Made by a program: the position numbers and the translations under genes | Source of the DNA: Halobacteriales archaeon QS_6_64_34 | GTDB taxonomy: Archaea > Halobacteriota > Halobacteria > Halobacteriales > Haloarculaceae | NCBI GenBank assembly: GCA_003020925.1 | Contig: PXRT01000004.1 | Location: forward strand, 1 to 47,083 | Reading direction: 5' to 3' | DNA length: 47,083 bases | Shown here: positions 16,881 to 24,084 of the stretch, piece by piece | How the letters are laid out: each line of letters opens with the position of its first letter | Position numbering within the stretch: the first letter of the stretch is position 1 | Notes under the pieces: generated by a model | Database searches by the model: none | The model's input: only the letters and a program-made list of their open reading frames with translations | What the model was told of the DNA's origin: nothing

Positions 16881-18287
16881 ATGTATCTGCACTGGCATCG
16901 GCGGGACCTGCGGGCGGCGGACAACGCGGGGCTGGCCCGCGCGAGCGCCGACAACTCGGTGCTCCCGGTGTTTGTCCTCGACAGCGACGTGCTCGCTCAC
17001 GCCGGCCCGCCGCGGGTCGCCTTCATGCTCGATGCGCTCTCGAGCCTGCGGGCGTGGTATCGAAAGCGAGACAGCGACCTGCTGGTCGCGGAGGGGGACC
17101 CACGGGAGGTCCTGCCCGAGCTGGCGAGCGAGCACGGCGCCGACCGGGTGACCTGGGGGAAAGACTACTCGGGACTGGCCCGCAAGCGGGACGCCGCCGT
17201 CCGCCGGGCGCTGGACGGCGCTGACATCGCCCGAGAGGCCGTTCAGAACGCCGTCTGTCACGAACCGGGCGAGATTACGACCAACGACGGCGACCCCTAC
17301 AGCGTCTTTACGTACTTCGGTCGGAAGTGGCAGGACCGGGAGAAAGACGCTCCCTACGACCCGCCCGGAGCCGACGGGCTGGTCGAGTTCGCCGACGACA
17401 CCGACCTGCCGACACTGGGGGAACTCGGGTTCGACGAGCCAGAAGCCGATATCCCCCCGGCCGGCACCGAGCCGGCTCGGGAACTCCTCCGTTCGTTTCT
17501 CGAAGCGGATGTCTACCGCTACGACGACCGTCGGGACTACCCCGCCGACGACACCACCTCGCGGCTGTCGGCCCATCTGAAGTACGGCACCATCGGTATC
17601 CGGGAAGTGTACGCGGCGACCGCCAAGGCCCGGAGCACAGTCGAACCCGGCAGCGAGCGCGACGGGTCGGTCGCGGAGTTCCAGTCACAACTGGCCTGGC
17701 GGGAGTTCTACGCGCAGGTGTTGTTTGCGAACCCGAACGTCGTCACCCGGAATTACAAGTCCTACGAGCACCCGATTCAGTGGCACGACGACCCGGAGGC
17801 ACTCCAGGCCTGGAAGGACGGGGAGACGGGTTATCCCATCGTCGACGCCGGGATGCGACAGCTCCGCGAGGAGGCGTTCATGCACAACCGCGTGCGGATG
17901 ATTGTCGCATCGTTCCTGACGAAGGACCTGCTCATCGACTGGCAGGAGGGGTACGACTGGTTCCGCCAGAAGCTGGTCGACCACGACACCGCAAACGACA
18001 ACGGCGGCTGGCAGTGGGCCGCCTCCACCGGTACCGACGCCCAGCCGTACTTCCGGGTATTCAACCCGATGACACAGGGCGAGCGCTACGACCCCGACGC
18101 GGAGTACATTAAGCGGTACGTTCCCGAACTTCGGGACGCCGGCGCCGAGATAATCCACGAGTGGCACGAGGCGTCGCTCACTCAGCGCCGGAGCGCGGCG
18201 CCGGAGTATCCCGACCCTATCGTCGACCACAGCCAGCGGCGGGAGGCAGCTATCGAGATGTTCGAGGCGGCACGAGGCGATGAGTGA
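16881..18287 (+). CDS. phr: Deoxyribodipyrimidine (CPD) photolyase, class I
   Basis: A 468-residue photolyase. The N-terminal antenna domain starts with LHWHRRDLRAADN. The C-terminal FAD-binding domain has SRLSAHLKYGTIGIREVY, QLAWREFYAQV, GYPIVDAGMRQL, MHNRVRMIVASFLTKDLL and the motif around DNGGWQWAASTGTDAQPYFRVFNP. These are the FAD and CPD contacts of class I enzymes, so light-driven repair of UV dimers is very likely. A T-rich CTTTTTGAG about 28 nt upstream of the ATG may be the TATA box. It is divergent from the crotonase-fold gene. A cryptochrome role cannot be excluded from sequence alone. Confidence 0.92.
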   Translation: MYLHWHRRDLRAADNAGLARASADNSVLPVFVLDSDVLAHAGPPRVAFMLDALSSLRAWYRKRDSDLLVAEGDPREVLPELASEHGADRVTWGKDYSGLARKRDAAVRRALDGADIAREAVQNAVCHEPGEITTNDGDPYSVFTYFGRKWQDREKDAPYDPPGADGLVEFADDTDLPTLGELGFDEPEADIPPAGTEPARELLRSFLEADVYRYDDRRDYPADDTTSRLSAHLKYGTIGIREVYAATAKARSTVEPGSERDGSVAEFQSQLAWREFYAQVLFANPNVVTRNYKSYEHPIQWHDDPEALQAWKDGETGYPIVDAGMRQLREEAFMHNRVRMIVASFLTKDLLIDWQEGYDWFRQKLVDHDTANDNGGWQWAASTGTDAQPYFRVFNPMTQGERYDPDAEYIKRYVPELRDAGAEIIHEWHEASLTQRRSAAPEYPDPIVDHSQRREAAIEMFEAARGDE

Positions 18288-18453
18288 GCCATAGCGAACG
18301 AATCGTCTCGAAGCGACGCGGTGAGTATTCGGTCGACCTGTTTCTGACACATCGAGCACCTATCTCCGCGCCCAGTTACGTTCAGAGCGTGGCCCGGTGA
18401 AACGGGTTCCCGGACGGTAGCGCATGTGCTGTGGTATCATACGGCTTCTAAAT

Positions 18454-18463
18454 GTTTAAAAGG
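18454..18463 (+). promoter_or_regulatory. TATA box of the superoxide dismutase gene
   Basis: GTTTAAAAGG lies 41 nt before the ATG at 18499 in a 211-nt gap. Unlike most genes here, the predicted transcript has a leader of about 15 nt that includes GGAGG at 18484-18488, a Shine-Dalgarno match. The rest of the gap shows nothing else I recognise. Confidence 0.55.
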
Positions 18464-18498
18464 CATCCGCCCTACAACAGATGTGGAGGCGATTTCAT

Positions 18499-19110
18499 AT
18501 GCCCGAACATTCCAAACCCGAGCTGCCACCGCTCCCGTACGACTACGACGCCCTCGAACCCCACATCTCCGAGCAGGTACTCACCTGGCACCACGACACC
18601 CACCATCAGGGGTACGTAAACGGGCTCGAGTCGGCCGAGGAGACGCTGGCCGAGAACCGTGCGTCGGGGGACTTTGACTCCTCCGCCGGAGCGATGGGCA
18701 ATGTTACCCACAACGGCTGTGGCCACTATCTCCACACGCTGTTCTGGGATAACATGGCCCCCAACGGCGGCGGCGAGCCCGAGGGTGAACTCGCCGACCG
18801 CATCGAGGAGGACTTCGGTTCCTACGAAGGCTGGAAAGGCGAGTTCGAGGCCGCCGCGAAAGCCGCCGGCGGCTGGGCGCTGCTGGTCTATGACCCGGTC
18901 GCAAAGCAGCTCCGCAACGTGCCCGTCGACAAGCACGACCAGGGCGCACTCTGGGGCGCACATCCGATTCTGGCCCTCGACGTCTGGGAGCACTCGTACT
19001 ACTACGACTACGGTCCGGCCCGTGGCGACTTCATCGACGCCTTCTTCGAAGTCGTCGACTGGGACGAGGTCACAGACCAGTACCAGACCGCAGTCAGTCA
19101 CGTCGAGTAA
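18499..19110 (+). CDS. sod: Superoxide dismutase (Mn/Fe type)
   Basis: A 203-residue enzyme that dismutates superoxide in the cytoplasm. The four metal ligands are visible as His31 (HHDTHHQGYVN), His79 (YLHTLFW), Asp161 and His165 (DVWEHSYY). The acidic surface is typical of haloarchaeal proteins. Manganese is the likely metal by relation to other haloarchaeal enzymes. The ATG at 18499 is preferred over the ATG at 18481 because a GGAGG ribosome-binding site lies between the two. Its own promoter separates it from the photolyase, though both serve light and oxidative stress. Confidence 0.93.
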   Translation: MPEHSKPELPPLPYDYDALEPHISEQVLTWHHDTHHQGYVNGLESAEETLAENRASGDFDSSAGAMGNVTHNGCGHYLHTLFWDNMAPNGGGEPEGELADRIEEDFGSYEGWKGEFEAAAKAAGGWALLVYDPVAKQLRNVPVDKHDQGALWGAHPILALDVWEHSYYYDYGPARGDFIDAFFEVVDWDEVTDQYQTAVSHVE

Positions 19111-19123
19111 CTCCCGAACCGCA

Positions 19124-19131
19124 TTTTTATT
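19124..19131 (+). terminator. T-rich terminator of sod
   Basis: TTTTTATT begins 14 nt after the sod stop codon. Archaeal RNA polymerase terminates on such T-rich tracts without needing a hairpin. Confidence 0.4.
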
Positions 19132-19244
19132 CCCCAGACCACGCCGGGAGCGGCTGCGATAGCCGGGCATATCCACGCAGGGCCATGTAAGCGCCCGGCA
19201 ACGACTTCGAGAGGTTTACACGCTCGGTCGGCATACCGCCAGCC

Positions 19245-19514
19245 ATGCCTGCACCGAAAGCGGAGTTCGACGACGTCCGCTCCTTCGACCTCTACGAGCC
19301 CGAGGACGTACTCGAGGACGACCTGCTGTACACGATTCCGGAACTGGCACGGCTCCTCCAGGGACTCCCGGTCGACGCCGAACTGAGTGACTTCAACGAG
19401 TCGGTGTTTATCGACTGGGCCATCCCGTGGATGATATACAACCAGGATAGCCTGGTGTTTGCCGAACCGGACGACGACGAGGTCGTCGGCCTCTACGGAC
19501 TCGCCGGCGAATGA
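19245..19514 (+). CDS. Conserved haloarchaeal hypothetical protein
   Basis: An 89-residue acidic protein with no signal peptide or membrane segment. Readable blocks are SFDLYEPEDVLEDDLLYTIPELARLLQGLP and FIDWAIPWMIYNQD; I do not recognise a known domain. A TATA-like GTTTACAC lies about 27 nt before the ATG, fitting a leaderless start. Its stop overlaps the next gene's ATG by four bases, so the two are probably translated together and may act in one process. Function unknown. Confidence 0.75.
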   Translation: MPAPKAEFDDVRSFDLYEPEDVLEDDLLYTIPELARLLQGLPVDAELSDFNESVFIDWAIPWMIYNQDSLVFAEPDDDEVVGLYGLAGE

Positions 19515-20329
19515 AGCTGCTCGTGGCCGGCGGCGACCGGGTCGACGCCGGAAAGACGACGTTCTCCGTCGGGCTGCTGGCCCACACCGGCGCCCGAGGA
19601 TTCAAACCCCGGGCCGGCAACAACTACTGGTTCGACCACGACGACTATCTCCGGGCGACAGAGGAGGGCCGGCTCTACGGCAAGGACGCCCGACGGCTGG
19701 CCGCCACCTCGCCCGGCGACGTGGCTCCAGAAGCTATCAACGCCGTCCACCGGCTCTGGCATCCCTCGCCCGGGGCCGGTACCGGGATACTCGGTAGCAG
19801 TGAGCGCCAGTTCGTCGTCGACCGCATCGGGGCCAAAAACGGCGTCGGTGAGTTCGTCGTCAACGGCACCGTCGACATCCCGGCGTCGGCGACCGAGCGG
19901 CTCCCCCTGAAGGCGGCCCCACGGGTCACCTCGCTGCCCGATTTCAACGACCTGATGGGCGTGATGCACGCCGAGGCCCTCTCGGACTTGCGCGATGAAA
20001 TCACGGCCGCTGACCGCGCCGTCGTCGAGTCCTACGGCGACATCGCCCGCCCGCTGGAGGGGTTCGAGCCCGACGCCGTCGCGGTCGTCGAGCCCGGCCG
20101 GGCCCGATTCTACGACGGTCGGCGCTACGCTAAGGCCTGTGAGATAGCCAGCGGCGGGCCCCGGGAGGGACAGCTAGAGGAGCGTGTCGGTAGCGTCGTA
20201 AACCTCATCGACAGGACCGGTGCGGTCCGGCTGCCCGCTCTCGACAGCGAGACACAGGCTGACCCCGAGGCTGTCGCAGACGCCTACGACCACGCCTACG
20301 ACGCCCTGCTGGCGACGGCGTTCGAGTAA
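19511..20329 (+). CDS. Predicted P-loop ATPase/GTPase
   Basis: A 272-residue protein beginning with a P-loop of the SIMIBI type, VAGGDRVDAGKTTFSVGL, as in dethiobiotin synthetase and CobQ-like enzymes. The rest has DRAVVESYGDIARPL and VNLIDRTGAVRLP as possible Walker B and base-specificity regions, but the reaction is unclear. It overlaps the preceding small gene by 4 nt (ATGA). Its stop codon lies inside the first bases shared by the two palindromic elements, so its last codons may have been set by the insertion. No cofactor pathway genes are close enough to suggest a substrate. Confidence 0.72.
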   Translation: MKLLVAGGDRVDAGKTTFSVGLLAHTGARGFKPRAGNNYWFDHDDYLRATEEGRLYGKDARRLAATSPGDVAPEAINAVHRLWHPSPGAGTGILGSSERQFVVDRIGAKNGVGEFVVNGTVDIPASATERLPLKAAPRVTSLPDFNDLMGVMHAEALSDLRDEITAADRAVVESYGDIARPLEGFEPDAVAVVEPGRARFYDGRRYAKACEIASGGPREGQLEERVGSVVNLIDRTGAVRLPALDSETQADPEAVADAYDHAYDALLATAFE

Positions 20330-20700
20330 ACTACCCCGCCCTACTCGCTCTCTCGGGCCTTGCGGCCCTCGGTCACTCCTTGAGGGCGGGGCTTTCCCGA
20401 AACGACATTGTGCCCCGCGACCCCATGCATGGACGCGGCCCGGCTTCCTCTTGCCGTTCCACGGTGGAGGCGGCGGGTCGGAGCGGGCGCGACGGCGTGG
20501 CCGTCGCGCCACAGGAGCCAGTTTACTCATGGCTCCTGCCGACCCCGACTTGTGCGAGGACAGCAGTATCAAAGACATGGGGCGTAGAGAGCCTAAGTCT
20601 TGGGGTTTCGCCTTGGTTCGTGACGCGCTTCCTCCCCGGCCTACTCGCTCGCTCCTTGAAGCCGGGGGCTCCGCGCTACCGCTTGCGGATTATTGTAGCG
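20325..20700. mobile_element. tnpB-less IS200/IS605-like palindromic element (PATE/MITE-like)
   Basis: About 370 bp without a credible gene. The left end carries a hairpin (CCCCGCCCT at 20334-20342 with AGGGCGGGG at 20383-20391) and the right end another (CCCCGGC at 20634-20640 with GCCGGGG at 20661-20667). Two further strong stems lie between: AGGAGCCA paired with TGGCTCCT around 20511-20537, and a GCGCGACGGC stem just before. The first 99 bp recur with one mismatch at 46985-47083. Such hairpin ends without transposase fit palindrome-associated elements mobilised by IS200/IS605 enzymes; the right part could also encode an omega-RNA-like transcript. The right boundary is approximate. Confidence 0.6.
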
Positions 20701-20713
20701 ATAGCCGTCGAAC

Positions 20714-21154
20714 TTACAGCTTCGAGAACGCCTCGTCGACGAGCTCGCCAGTATCGGCGATGATGTCGGCCATCACCTCGTCGTCGGGCGCCATCCCGAG
20801 CAGTCTGGCGGCCCGCATGATGCTGACGTGATACACCGTCTGGACGCCCGGCTCGACCTCCCAGACGACGACGTTACACGGAAAGAGCGCGCCGATGCGG
20901 CCGTCGGTCGCGTCGAGTGCCCGGTCGGCCATGTTCGGGTTGCAGGCACCAAGGACGTAGTACGGGTCCCGTTCGGCGTCGACCTTCTCGTTCAGGAGCG
21001 CAGAGGGCGAGAACTCCGTGGCGACGCCGAAGCCGGCGTCGGTGAACACCTCGCGGACGTGTTCGACGGCGGCCTCGTGGTCCATCTCCAGCGTGGCGCG
21101 TTGCTCGCCGATATCGCCCGATTCGAGCGCTTTGGGGTCGATTGGCAGGGGCAT
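20714..21154 (-). CDS. DUF302 family protein
   Basis: A 146-residue protein. The DUF302 core is visible as HEAAVEHVREVFTDAGFGVATEF, the YYVLGACNPNMADRALDATDGRIGALFPCNVVVWE region with its NP and PCN motifs, and TVYHVSIMRAARLLG. The two Cys residues (in GACNP and FPCNV) are conserved-looking and might bind metal or haem, but the family's activity is not established. It is encoded on the minus strand just beyond the palindromic element, with the MBL-fold gene 49 nt upstream on the same strand. Confidence 0.85.
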   Translation of the reverse strand: MPLPIDPKALESGDIGEQRATLEMDHEAAVEHVREVFTDAGFGVATEFSPSALLNEKVDAERDPYYVLGACNPNMADRALDATDGRIGALFPCNVVVWEVEPGVQTVYHVSIMRAARLLGMAPDDEVMADIIADTGELVDEAFSKL

Positions 21155-21203
21155 ACCGGAACGGAGGGGCCGCCGGCGGAAAGCCGTTACTGCCGAGCGA
21201 GTA

Positions 21204-21779
21204 TCAGAACCGGGCGGCCTGCCAGGCGAGTTCGATATCGTGGTACACGTGGTCCTCGACGCTGGGGCCGTGGCCGGTGTACATTGCACCGAGGTCTTCG
21301 GGAACGGTCTCGAGGACGCGGTCGATGCTCTCGACCAGGAGGTCACGGTCACCCTCCTCCAGGTCTGTCCGGCCGAAACTGCCGTTTGCGAAAATCAGGT
21401 CACCGGCAAACAGCACGCTCGCCGTGGGAGAGAACAGACAGAGGTGGTCGTTCTTGTGGCCCGGCGTATGCAGCGCGGTGTACTCGTGGTCGCCAATCGT
21501 GACGGTGTCGCCGTCGCCGAGTTCGTGGTCGATGCCGTCCTGTGTCGTGTCGTAGCCCCAGACGTCGACATCGAAGGCCTCGACCACGTCCGGAAGGTTC
21601 TCGACGTGGTCGTAGTGGGTGTGGGTGACGACGACGGCGTCGATGTCGTCGGCGTGCTCGCGGGCGGCCCCGACGACGTCGAACTCGTTGCCGACGTCGA
21701 CGAGCACGCGGCGCTCACCGGTGACGAGAAAGACGTTACTCGTAAAGGCGTCCGTCCGACTGGCGAGATTCCGAACCAT
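21204..21779 (-). CDS. MBL-fold metallo-hydrolase
   Basis: A 191-residue metallo-beta-lactamase-fold enzyme. The metal-binding motif is THTHYDHVEN, followed by LHTPGHKNDH, the bridging Asp in LFAGDLIF and a C-terminal MYTGHGP. This is the full zinc-ligand set of glyoxalase II-like hydrolases, so hydrolysis of a thioester or similar small molecule is expected. It is short for the family but not visibly broken. The ATG at 21779 was chosen because the longer frame runs into the divergent promoter region. A shared 157-nt gap separates it from the response regulator gene. Confidence 0.85.
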   Translation of the reverse strand: MVRNLASRTDAFTSNVFLVTGERRVLVDVGNEFDVVGAAREHADDIDAVVVTHTHYDHVENLPDVVEAFDVDVWGYDTTQDGIDHELGDGDTVTIGDHEYTALHTPGHKNDHLCLFSPTASVLFAGDLIFANGSFGRTDLEEGDRDLLVESIDRVLETVPEDLGAMYTGHGPSVEDHVYHDIELAWQAARF

Positions 21780-21850
21780 AGCCGGGGTTCGGGCGGACCG
21801 ACCATGTCGGTGTCGTTCCCGAAAGGGCGGGCTGAAAGCCCACCTGGCGG

Positions 21851-21869
21851 CGTTATGTAATATATAACG
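21851..21869. promoter_or_regulatory. AT-rich inverted repeat in divergent promoter region
   Basis: CGTTAT and ATAACG flank seven A/T-rich bases (GTAATAT), giving a dyad of 19 bp between the divergent MBL-fold and HalX regulator genes. It contains a TATA-like core readable on both strands. It could be an operator, a shared core promoter, or both. Confidence 0.35.
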
Positions 21870-21936
21870 GAGATGGGGGATAAACACCCACAGGGCTATG
21901 TAGGAGGATACTGAAACTGTGGTAGTAAGGAATAGT

Positions 21937-22521
21937 ATGTCTGAGCCGGACCCGCCTGTCGTACTTATTGTGGAGGACGAACCGGACGTCGCGGAGACGT
22001 ACAAACTGTGGCTACAGGGGGAGTACGAGGTCCGAATGGGACAGAACGGGGATGAAGGCCTCGAACTGCTGGACGAGAGCGTCGACGTGGTCCTCCTCGA
22101 CCGGATGATGCCGGGACTGTCGGGCGACGAAGTGCTCACCGAGATTCGCGAGCGCGACCTGGGCTGTCGAGTCGCGATGGTCACCGCCGTCGAGCCCGAC
22201 TTCGACATCCTCGAGATGGGTTTCGACGCCTACCTCTCGAAGCCGATTCGCAGCGAGCAACTTCACGACACCGTGACGAATCTGCTGGAACGCTCCGAGT
22301 ACGACTCGCTGCTCCAGGAGTACTACGCGCTCGTGGAGAAACAGGCCACGCTCGAGGCGACGAAGTCAAGCGCGGAACTGGCCGAGAGTGACCAGTACGC
22401 GGCCCTTACCGAAGAGATAGCCGAGATGCGAGAGGGCCTGGACGACGCGCTCGGAGGTATCGAGGACGACGACGACTTCGTCGCGACGCTGCGTGGACTG
22501 AGCGATGGCGAAGAAGAATGA
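21937..22521 (+). CDS. Response regulator with HalX domain
   Basis: A 194-residue two-component regulator. The receiver domain (about 5-115) has the acidic pair in VEDEP (13-14), phospho-acceptor Asp55 in VLLDRMMPG, Thr83-Ala in VTA and Lys102 in SKP. The C-terminal HalX domain (about 115-175) is a helical, coiled-coil-like module specific to haloarchaea and has no DNA-binding motif, so output is probably by protein contact. The ATG at 21937 is favoured over an in-frame GTG six codons earlier. The RecA-like gene begins 13 nt after its stop, with its ribosome-binding site directly next to that stop. Confidence 0.9.
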   Translation: MSEPDPPVVLIVEDEPDVAETYKLWLQGEYEVRMGQNGDEGLELLDESVDVVLLDRMMPGLSGDEVLTEIRERDLGCRVAMVTAVEPDFDILEMGFDAYLSKPIRSEQLHDTVTNLLERSEYDSLLQEYYALVEKQATLEATKSSAELAESDQYAALTEEIAEMREGLDDALGGIEDDDDFVATLRGLSDGEEE

Positions 22522-22529
22522 GGGGGTGA
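22522..22529 (+). promoter_or_regulatory. Shine-Dalgarno site deciding the start at 22535
   Basis: GGGGGTGA lies five bases before the ATG at 22535 and directly after the response regulator stop. It decides against the upstream in-frame ATG at 22505, which would overlap the regulator by 17 nt. Confidence 0.55.
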
Positions 22530-22534
22530 AAAAC

Positions 22535-23194
22535 ATGTACGACCTGTCATCAGTTCTTGATTTCGAAGCACTGGCCGAGGTTCGACCGGGGTCCAGTATC
22601 CTCGTCTCCGGTCCCGCGATGACCGGGAAGGAGAAACTCGTCTACGACACCCTGGCGGACGGCGCGAGAACGGGCAACGGCGCCGTCGTCGTCACCACGA
22701 GCGACAGGGGGTCGAGCGTCGTCAAGGAGTTTCACGAGCGCGTGCCCGGCCTCCAGGGCGCCCAACTCGGCGTGGTCGACTGTCGCGGCGAGGGCGGTTC
22801 CGACCCCGGACTCATCGAGGGGGTCTCCGTCCACCAGGTCTCCTCGCCGGGCGACCTGACCGGCATCGGTATCGGCATCACCAAAGCCCTCGAGGGGCTG
22901 CACGACTCCGGGCGTGAGCGGGGCCGCCTGGCGCTTGTCTCCCTGTCGACGATGCTCACGTATACGGACAAGAAGACCGTCTTCAAGTTCTGTCACGTCC
23001 TCTCCTCGCGGCTCGACGCCGCCGGCTACATCGGCGTGTTCACCATCGATTCGGGAGCCCACGACAAGCAGACCATCCAGGTCATCAAGCAGGCTTTCGA
23101 TGGCCTCATCGACATCCGCGACGCCGACGGCGGCGGCCGCGAGGCCCGCGTGCTGGGACTGGCCGACGAGCCGACCGACTGGAAGGAAATCTAG
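22535..23194 (+). CDS. RAD55/GvpD-type RecA-like ATPase
   Basis: A 219-residue single RecA-fold protein. Walker A reads GPAMTGKE at residues 26-33, slightly non-standard, and later segments include AVVVTTSDRG, LALVSLSTMLTYTDKKTVFKFCHVLSSRL and a closing beta region DGLIDIRDADGG. Related small KaiC/RAD55-like ATPases are common in haloarchaea and often sit beside signalling genes. It directly follows the HalX regulator, so it may be that regulator's output partner. Whether it hydrolyses ATP is uncertain because I see no clear catalytic Glu pair. Confidence 0.75.
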   Translation: MYDLSSVLDFEALAEVRPGSSILVSGPAMTGKEKLVYDTLADGARTGNGAVVVTTSDRGSSVVKEFHERVPGLQGAQLGVVDCRGEGGSDPGLIEGVSVHQVSSPGDLTGIGIGITKALEGLHDSGRERGRLALVSLSTMLTYTDKKTVFKFCHVLSSRLDAAGYIGVFTIDSGAHDKQTIQVIKQAFDGLIDIRDADGGGREARVLGLADEPTDWKEI

Positions 23195-23211
23195 TCGCCG
23201 CGCCCACGGAA

Positions 23212-23219
23212 GTATTTTG
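23212..23219 (+). promoter_or_regulatory. TATA box of thyX
   Basis: GTATTTTG is centred about 27 nt before the thyX ATG at 23243, predicting a leaderless message separate from the upstream signalling pair. Confidence 0.5.
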
Positions 23220-23242
23220 CCGCTCGGGCGTTCCCACCCCGT

Positions 23243-23986
23243 ATGGACGTCACGCTGCTGGAAGCGACAGAGGACCCGGAGGAGCTCGTCTGCAAGGCGG
23301 CCCGCAACGACTACAGCGCCGATTTCGTCGGCGGGCAGTCCCTGGAGGCGACGATGGAGACTGTCGAGGGCGAGACGATGGAAGAAAAACAGGAGACGCT
23401 CATCGGTCACCTGCTGGACCACGGCCACTTCGGCCCGTTCGAACATCCACAGATTACCTTCGCGGTAGAGGGCGTCTCCCGGTCGTGTATGGCACAGATT
23501 ACCCGTCACCGACACGTCTCCTTCGACGTCCAGTCGATGCGATATGTCGCCTTCGACGATATCGACCCCGAAGACGTTCGTGAGGGCGAGATGGTCGTCA
23601 TCCCGCCGTCGGCGGAGGACCCGGACTGGGTGGGTCGCAATCAAAAGAGCGGACAGGTCGACGAAGAGACCGTCGAGGAACGGGCCGAGATTTTCAGAGA
23701 CAGCATCGAGGAGTCCGTCGAGTCCTACCAGAAGCTGCTGGACCTGGGCATGCCCCCCGAGGACGCCCGTTTCGTCCTGCCTATCGGGACGAAAGTCAAC
23801 ATGGTGATGTCGATGAACGCCCGGATGCTGATGCACGTCGCCGACATGCGGGCCGCAGCGGACGCCCAGTGGGAGATTCGCGGGCTGACCGAGGACCTGC
23901 TCGACATCGCCGCCGACTGGTGTCCCATCACCTTCGACCACTACGAGCGAGAGATGAAAAACCGGAAGAACCGGCTCGCACCGTAG
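23243..23986 (+). CDS. thyX: FAD-dependent thymidylate synthase
   Basis: A 247-residue flavoprotein that methylates dUMP to dTMP with methylene-tetrahydrofolate and NADPH. The ThyX signature RHRHVSFDVQSMRY is complete at residues 88-101. Other conserved regions are GHFGPFEHPQITF, VLPIGTKVNMVMSMNAR and MLMHVADMR, the dUMP and FAD contacts. Length is normal. A TATA box about 27 nt upstream gives a leaderless transcript. Presence of ThyX here says nothing about whether the genome also has ThyA. Confidence 0.95.
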   Translation: MDVTLLEATEDPEELVCKAARNDYSADFVGGQSLEATMETVEGETMEEKQETLIGHLLDHGHFGPFEHPQITFAVEGVSRSCMAQITRHRHVSFDVQSMRYVAFDDIDPEDVREGEMVVIPPSAEDPDWVGRNQKSGQVDEETVEERAEIFRDSIEESVESYQKLLDLGMPPEDARFVLPIGTKVNMVMSMNARMLMHVADMRAAADAQWEIRGLTEDLLDIAADWCPITFDHYEREMKNRKNRLAP

Positions 23987-24084
23987 GCAGCGGTTATCGG
24001 CGCCCCAGTGGACGCTGAGACGACGGCCTCTCGGTGAGTTACGGGCAATCTATTTTACCGATGGGCCATAACGGAGCTATCAGC

